Part shown: one piece after another, positions 60,005-64,000 of the stretch
How the letters are laid out: the number at the start of each line of letters is the position of its first letter
Numbering within the stretch: the stretch's first letter is position 1
Notes under the pieces: model-generated
What the model saw: the letters and a program-made list of their open reading frames with translations, nothing else
Told to the model about the DNA's origin: nothing
Databases searched by the model: none
Assembly (NCBI GenBank): GCA_902826305.1
Contig: CADEEH010000008.1
Span: 1-64,000 of the forward strand
Direction of reading: 5' to 3'
DNA length: 64,000 nt
Source of the DNA: an uncultured Burkholderiales bacterium
GTDB lineage: Bacteria > Pseudomonadota > Gammaproteobacteria > Burkholderiales > Burkholderiaceae_E
Program-made: the position numbers and the translations under genes

Positions 60005-61024
60005 TCAGTCGACCTTGATGTCGCGCTCGCGGACCATCCGTCCCCACTGGGTGGTCTGCTGGCGGATGAACTGCGTCGCCGCGTCTTCCTCGCCTGTGAA
60101 CACTTCGCCGCCGAGACTCTGCACACGCTCGCGCACGTCGGCACTGGCCATCACCTTGCGCAGCGCATCGCCGAAGCGGCGCACCACCTCGTCCGGTGTG
60201 CCCGCCGGCAGGAACACCGCGTTCCACTCGTAGATCTCGCAGCCGCTGACGCCGGCCTCGGCCATCGTCGGCACATCGGGCAATGATCCGGTACGCCGCG
60301 CACCGGTCAGCGCCAGCGCGCGCAGCTTGCCGGCGCGGATGTGCTGCAGGCCGGAGGCGACGTTGGCGAAGAACACCGGGACCTGTCCACCCATCACGTC
60401 GGTCATCGCCGGCCCGCCGCCCTTGTAGGGCACATGGACCAGGTCGATGCCGGTCCTCGACTCGAACAACTCCGCGGCCAGATGCTGCGCCGAGCCGTTG
60501 CCCGACGATGCGAAAGGTATCGTGCCCGGCCGCGCCTTGGCCATCCGGATCAGGTCGGCGGCCGACTGCGCCTCGAACCCGGGGTGCACCACCAGCACGT
60601 TCGGATACAGCGCGGTGACACCAACGGTCCGGAACGCCTTGTCCGGGTCGTACGGCAGCTTCGGATACAGCGACGGGTTGACCGCGAACTGCGACGCATC
60701 GAGCATCGCGGTGTGGCCGTCGGGTGTCGCCTTGGCCACCAGTGCCGCGCCGATCTGTCCACTGGCCCCGGGCTTGTTCTCGACCACCACCTGCTGGCCC
60801 AGCATCTCGGCGAGCTTCGGTGCGATCAGTCGTGCCATCTGATCGGCGCCCCCTCCCGGCGGATAGGTCACCACCAGTGTGATCGGTCGTGTCGGCCAGG
60901 CCTGTGCGCGAGTGATGACCGGCAATGATGAAACAACGGCGGCGGACAGGCCGCCGACCAGCAACCGCCGGCGCGGCGCCGGATCGATCGGGTGTCGGGC
61001 GTCTGCCCGAAGCGTGTCGGTCAT
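60005..61024 (-). CDS. Bug-family (tripartite tricarboxylate transporter) substrate-binding receptor
   Basis: 339 residues. PRRRLLVGGLSAAVVSSLPVITRAQAWP is a long Tat-like or Sec signal with Arg-Arg-Arg. Mature part: WPTRPITLVVTYPPGGGADQMARLIAPKLAEMLGQQVVVENKPGASGQIGAALVAKATPDGHT, then PYKGGGPAMTDVMGGQVPVFFANV, LRALALTGARRTGSLPDVPTMAEAG and the final PDEVVRRFGDALRKVM. Bug receptors bind carboxylates or other small acids. No TctAB subunits adjacent, as is usual for solo Bugs. Divergent from the amidohydrolase by 84 bases, probably same pathway. Confidence 0.93.
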   Translation of the reverse strand: MTDTLRADARHPIDPAPRRRLLVGGLSAAVVSSLPVITRAQAWPTRPITLVVTYPPGGGADQMARLIAPKLAEMLGQQVVVENKPGASGQIGAALVAKATPDGHTAMLDASQFAVNPSLYPKLPYDPDKAFRTVGVTALYPNVLVVHPGFEAQSAADLIRMAKARPGTIPFASSGNGSAQHLAAELFESRTGIDLVHVPYKGGGPAMTDVMGGQVPVFFANVASGLQHIRAGKLRALALTGARRTGSLPDVPTMAEAGVSGCEIYEWNAVFLPAGTPDEVVRRFGDALRKVMASADVRERVQSLGGEVFTGEEDAATQFIRQQTTQWGRMVRERDIKVD

Positions 61025-61072
61025 GTCGGAAACGATCCGTGAGGGTGGGGAAGGCGGGTCTTCGAGCGACCG

Positions 61073-61078
61073 TAGAAT
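61073..61078 (+). promoter_or_regulatory. Candidate -10 element TAGAAT for the amidohydrolase
   Basis: Starts 36 bases before ATG 61109 within the divergent spacer; no convincing -35 box. Confidence 0.35.
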
Positions 61079-61108
61079 AGGCGAGTTCCGACGAGGGTGG
61101 CAAACGAC

Positions 61109-61972
61109 ATGGATGGTGATCGTGCCCCGGTGCCGGCGGCCGCGCCGAGCCGTGCACGCGGCGACGCGGATCCTCGCGGTTGCGACTGCCACTTCCACGT
61201 GTTCACCGCCGACACACCACCCGCACCGGGCGCGCGTTACCGTCCCGGGTATGACGCGCCGCTCGAGCGCTGGCAGGTGTCGGCCGGGGCCGCGGGCATC
61301 ACGCGCGGCGTGCTGGTGCAGCCGAGTTTCCTCGGCACGGACAACACCGTGCTGCTGCGGACCATCGGCCGCGCCGACGGCCGGCTGGCCGGTGTCGCGG
61401 TGGTCGATCCGGCGATTCCCTTCGACGCGATGCAGCGGCTCGCGACACGGGGTGTCTGTGCGGTGCGTTGGAACCTGCTCGGCCATCCGGATCCGGTGGC
61501 CGCGGTGCAGGCACATCGCGCCGGATGGTTCGACGACCTGCTCCGGCTCGGCTGGCACGTCGAGATCCATCAGGACGACGGCGGGCTGCCGGCGATCCTC
61601 GCCGCGATACCCGCCGCGCTTCCGGTCGTGCTCGACCACTTCGGGCGACCCGGTGCGGCACGGTCCGACGATCCGACGTTCACCAGCGCCGCCCGCCGCG
61701 CCGGCCCGACCTGGGTCAAACTGAGCGCGCCGTACCGCAACGCCGGTCGCGACCCGGGTCGACTGGTGGCGACGTGGCGCGACCTGATCGGACCGTCGCG
61801 CCTGCTCTGGGGCAGCGACTGGCCCTGGACCAATCACGAGTCCGGTCGCGACTACGACACCTGCCTGGCCGACCTCGGGCGCTGGATGCCGGATCCGCAC
61901 GACCGTCACGAAGTGCTCGTCGCCAATCCGGCGCGTTGTTATCGTTTCCACACGAAAGAAATCGAACGATGA
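61109..61972 (+). CDS. Metal-dependent amidohydrolase (PDC-hydrolase-like TIM barrel)
   Basis: 287 residues. CDCHFHVFTADTP (HxH metal site), GVLVQPSFLGTDN, VRWNLLGHPDP, LGWHVEIHQDDGGLP, VVLDHFGRPG and LLWGSDWPWTNHES with the barrel-end Asp. These match the amidohydrolase-2 subgroup with 2-pyrone-4,6-dicarboxylate lactonase and sugar lactonases. Acts on lactones or ring carboxylates. The ATG at 61109 has GAGG 13 bases upstream. Divergent from the Bug receptor, a frequent partnership in Burkholderiales uptake and degradation of organic acids. Confidence 0.87.
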   Translation: MDGDRAPVPAAAPSRARGDADPRGCDCHFHVFTADTPPAPGARYRPGYDAPLERWQVSAGAAGITRGVLVQPSFLGTDNTVLLRTIGRADGRLAGVAVVDPAIPFDAMQRLATRGVCAVRWNLLGHPDPVAAVQAHRAGWFDDLLRLGWHVEIHQDDGGLPAILAAIPAALPVVLDHFGRPGAARSDDPTFTSAARRAGPTWVKLSAPYRNAGRDPGRLVATWRDLIGPSRLLWGSDWPWTNHESGRDYDTCLADLGRWMPDPHDRHEVLVANPARCYRFHTKEIER

Positions 61973-62003
61973 ACCACCGCCGACCGAGCCCGCCGATCGA
62001 CCG

Positions 62004-62765
62004 ATGAACCAGCGCGCACCGATCCCCGCGACCGAGCGTCTGTACCTTCGTGACGGTGCACCGACCGGTGGCAGCGCGACCGTCGTCGCGATCGAAGGCG
62101 ACGCGGTCGCCCTCGACCGGTCCCCGTTCTATCCGGGCGGTGGAGGGCAGCCGGCGGATATCGGCGTGTTGTCGCTGGACGACGGTGACAGCTTCCCGGT
62201 CACGTCGATCGACGTCGATCGAGACGGGGTGTCGTGGCACCGGATCACAAGGGATGGCGTCCGCACGGCGGTGCCGTTGACGCCCGGCCTCGTGATCACC
62301 ACGATCGTCGATGCGCCGCGTCGCTTCGTGTTCAGTCGTTATCACACGTTGCTGCACGTGCTGAACACGGTGGCGATGCGCGAGTACGGCGGCTGGATCA
62401 CCGGCGCCCAGATCGCGGCCGACTACGCGCGCATCGACTTCAAGCTCGAAGCGCTCGGGCCGGCCGTGTGTGCGCTGCTTCGATCGCGGGTCGGCGAGGT
62501 GATCAGCGCCGACCTGCCGGTTCGCGCGCGAACGATCGACGAGGCCGAGTTCAGGGCACGACCGGAACTGCTGCGCACGCTGGACGTGTCGCCGCCCGTC
62601 GCCGACGGACGTGTGCGGATCGTGGAGATCGCCGGCTTCGATGCTCAGGCTTGCGGCGGCACCCATGTCGAGCGCACCGCCGCGATCGGACTTTTCGAGA
62701 TCACACGGACCGAGAACAAAGGCCGCAACAACAAGCGGCTTTACCTGAAACTGTCCGACGGTTGA
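62004..62765 (+). CDS. AlaX-type alanyl-tRNA editing protein
   Basis: 253 residues. N-terminal domain DRSPFYPGGGGQPADIGVL as in alanyl-tRNA synthetase-derived proteins; editing-site HxxxH in SRYHTLLHVLNTVA (His pair), and the Cys-x-x-x-His pair in AQACGGTHVERTAAIG. Zn-binding residues all present. It hydrolyses Ser- or Gly-mischarged tRNA-Ala. The 253-residue size fits the AlaX-M/L group, N-terminal domain included. The start lies 31 bases beyond the amidohydrolase stop. Confidence 0.92.
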   Translation: MNQRAPIPATERLYLRDGAPTGGSATVVAIEGDAVALDRSPFYPGGGGQPADIGVLSLDDGDSFPVTSIDVDRDGVSWHRITRDGVRTAVPLTPGLVITTIVDAPRRFVFSRYHTLLHVLNTVAMREYGGWITGAQIAADYARIDFKLEALGPAVCALLRSRVGEVISADLPVRARTIDEAEFRARPELLRTLDVSPPVADGRVRIVEIAGFDAQACGGTHVERTAAIGLFEITRTENKGRNNKRLYLKLSDG

Positions 62766-62957
62766 AGGCACACGACACGAGGCGTCGCCAGCGTCGCGTG
62801 TCGATCGCTCGGATCGTCGGAAAAGACGGGTGATTCACCCCCATCTGTGATCCACCGACCACCAGCCGTCGGGCCACGCCGTCCGCCCGAACGGCAATCG
62901 TTGGATAAGCCCAACTGATTCCTTGATCCTCCGCCGTAGATGTGCTCGGAGGCTCTC
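62766..62957. other. Gap between AlaX and the GH16 gene
   Basis: A CGACACG ... CGTGTCG inverted pair at 62772-62801 could end AlaX transcripts, without a T-run. The remainder shows no ORF or RNA element I recognise. Confidence 0.3.
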
Positions 62958-64000
62958 ATGTTCTCGCGTCGTTGGCGCAACCCGGTGGTTGCGCTGTTTG
63001 CGGTGGTGGTCCTCGGTGCGTGCGGCGCAGACGGGGGAACGGATGGAACCGACGGCGCGATTGCTGACTCCACCCCCGATGATTCGGTCGACGTGAAGTC
63101 GCGCCTCAAGCCCAGCCGCACCAGCGGCGGCATGGCGAACGGCAAACGTGTGATGTCGGCTGCGACCGGCAGCAAGACGGTCAGCACGACGGTCGCACCG
63201 ACGACACAACCGACCGCGACCAGTGGCGGCTCGTCGAATGTGGTGCCGGCGCCGCCAGACACGTCCTCGACCAACTCGAGCTCGACCAACTCGACCTCGA
63301 CGAACACCGCTCCGGTATCGCCGCCCCCGCCGCCTCCGCCGCCGCCCCCGCCCCCGCCTGCACCTGTGGCCGTGCCCGCACCGGTCGTCCACCCGGAACT
63401 GGCCATCGATGGCATGTTCTCGGCCGGCCTGGCCTCCTGGCCGCCGCAGTGGGGAACACCGGCGCGGATCGTCGCCAGCACCGAACGCACGGGTGGCAAC
63501 GCGGTCGAACTGCAGCCGGGCATCCCGGGTGATCCGCGGCTGATGCAGCCGGTCATCGGGCTGGAGTCCGGCCAGAGCTACACGCTGACCGTGCGTGCGA
63601 AGGCACTCGCCGGCACCGACGCCGAGGTCGCGATGCGGTTCTTCGAGACCTCGTGGGGCGAGGCGTTCCACAGCTCGAAGATCGTCATCGACAGCCCGTC
63701 GTACAAGACCTACACGATCGACCTGACCGCACCGACCTATGTCGGCACCGCGCGGCTGACGATCGAGGCCAACAGCAGCAGCGCGATCGTCGACAGCGTC
63801 AGCCTGCGCAAACGCGCACCGGTTGCGCAGACGCAGCCGGTCACCGACACCGCCAACTCGTACGTGCCGTCGGGCTACACGCTTGCGTTCAACGACGAGT
63901 TCAACGACGGGGCGCTCGATCGGATCAAGTGGCAGACGCGGACGATCCACTCGAACGAGTCGATGGATTTCCTGAACGACGAGTGGCAGGTCTATCGCGA
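62958..64000 (+). CDS. Family 16 glycoside hydrolase lipoprotein with CBM-like domain, 3' end outside window
   Basis: At least 347 residues, frame open to the window end. GGAGG lies 7 bases before ATG 62958. Lipobox VVVLGAC makes Cys22 a lipidation site. Ser/Thr-rich and Pro linker (13 or more Pro in a row) up to ~137, a jelly-roll CBM-like domain at ~145-285 (GNAVELQPGIPGDPRL, SGQSYTLTVRAKALAGTDAEVAMRFFE, TIEANSSSAIVDSVSLRKR), then GYTLAFNDEFNDGALDRIKWQTR, the opening of a GH16 catalytic domain. GH16 enzymes cut beta-1,3 or 1,4 glucans and galactans. The catalytic Glu pair lies beyond base 64000. Confidence 0.85.
   Translation, partial: MFSRRWRNPVVALFAVVVLGACGADGGTDGTDGAIADSTPDDSVDVKSRLKPSRTSGGMANGKRVMSAATGSKTVSTTVAPTTQPTATSGGSSNVVPAPPDTSSTNSSSTNSTSTNTAPVSPPPPPPPPPPPPPAPVAVPAPVVHPELAIDGMFSAGLASWPPQWGTPARIVASTERTGGNAVELQPGIPGDPRLMQPVIGLESGQSYTLTVRAKALAGTDAEVAMRFFETSWGEAFHSSKIVIDSPSYKTYTIDLTAPTYVGTARLTIEANSSSAIVDSVSLRKRAPVAQTQPVTDTANSYVPSGYTLAFNDEFNDGALDRIKWQTRTIHSNESMDFLNDEWQVYR

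Noticed and set aside
61025-61951. Extension of the Bug receptor frame through the divergent amidohydrolase
   Set aside because: The signal peptide sits at 61024, and the sequence beyond it is antisense to the amidohydrolase.
62766-62957. c-di-GMP riboswitch ahead of the GH16 gene
   Set aside because: None of the conserved GEMM core sequences could be seen.

Overview
The window is GC-rich, tightly packed DNA from a Gram-negative, probably a betaproteobacterium of the Burkholderiales type. The indications are a phasin gene behind a PhaR-like operator (polyhydroxyalkanoate metabolism), a Bug-family periplasmic receptor, a fused isobutyryl-CoA mutase (IcmF), an E. coli-type LexA box and many Sec or lipoprotein signal peptides. 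I recognise no rRNA, tRNA, CRISPR array, transposase or prophage gene. No gap between genes exceeds about 300 bases.

Layout. 1-5.9 kb: a PQQ sugar dehydrogenase cut by the window edge, a START-like periplasmic protein, a minus-strand unit DUF2189 membrane protein - RuBisCO-like protein - cupin (a possible methylthioadenosine salvage branch), and a LytR_C-like membrane protein. 6-13 kb: icmF behind a 20-bp palindrome, YjbQ, a GNAT enzyme, a PAS-GGDEF-EAL protein and a Cache protein. 13-19 kb: a YHS lipoprotein, a glutathione transferase, the phasin, AMP nucleosidase and a secreted alpha carbonic anhydrase. 19-27 kb: an SOS-controlled UvrD-like helicase, a family 39 glycosyltransferase, a secreted protein made of eight identical-length repeats, an arginine-to-glutamate-semialdehyde pair (ArgZ-like hydrolase plus ornithine aminotransferase) with a divergent Lrp regulator, and a patatin lipoprotein. 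28-34 kb: a methyltransferase, EgtB (ergothioneine), a SEC-C protein, an MFS transporter and a thiO-thiS-thiG operon behind a TPP riboswitch.

34-42 kb: a membrane diguanylate cyclase, then a complete sugar-type ABC importer (binding protein, two permeases, ATPase) followed closely by a lipoate-ligase-like protein and a HEAT-repeat DNA alkylation repair protein. 42-50 kb: several small or hydrolytic proteins (alpha/beta hydrolase, NTF2-like, DUF1801, HIT, beta-lactamase-like), a receiver-GGDEF-EAL protein with a degenerate receiver, and a phytase-like esterase. 50-64 kb: a PfkB kinase, an HDOD protein, an SDR, an FAD monooxygenase, signal peptidase I with a 45-residue membrane protein, a two-component pair resembling the proteobacterial dedicated sortase regulators, DUF427, a Bug receptor divergent from an amidohydrolase, an AlaX editing protein and the start of a family 16 glycoside hydrolase lipoprotein.

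Three c-di-GMP enzymes with different degrees of product inhibition and phosphorylation competence lie in one 38-kb stretch. Regulatory sites readable from sequence are a TPP riboswitch, a LexA box, PhaR-like sites, a palindrome ahead of icmF, two intrinsic terminators, and a recurring TACAGT-like -10 element placed either about 42 or about 13 bases before start codons (the latter implying leaderless mRNAs). The least explained items are the 45-bp-repeat secreted protein, the RuBisCO-like/cupin unit, the sortase-type two-component system without a sortase, and the importer-lipoate ligase-HEAT operon.
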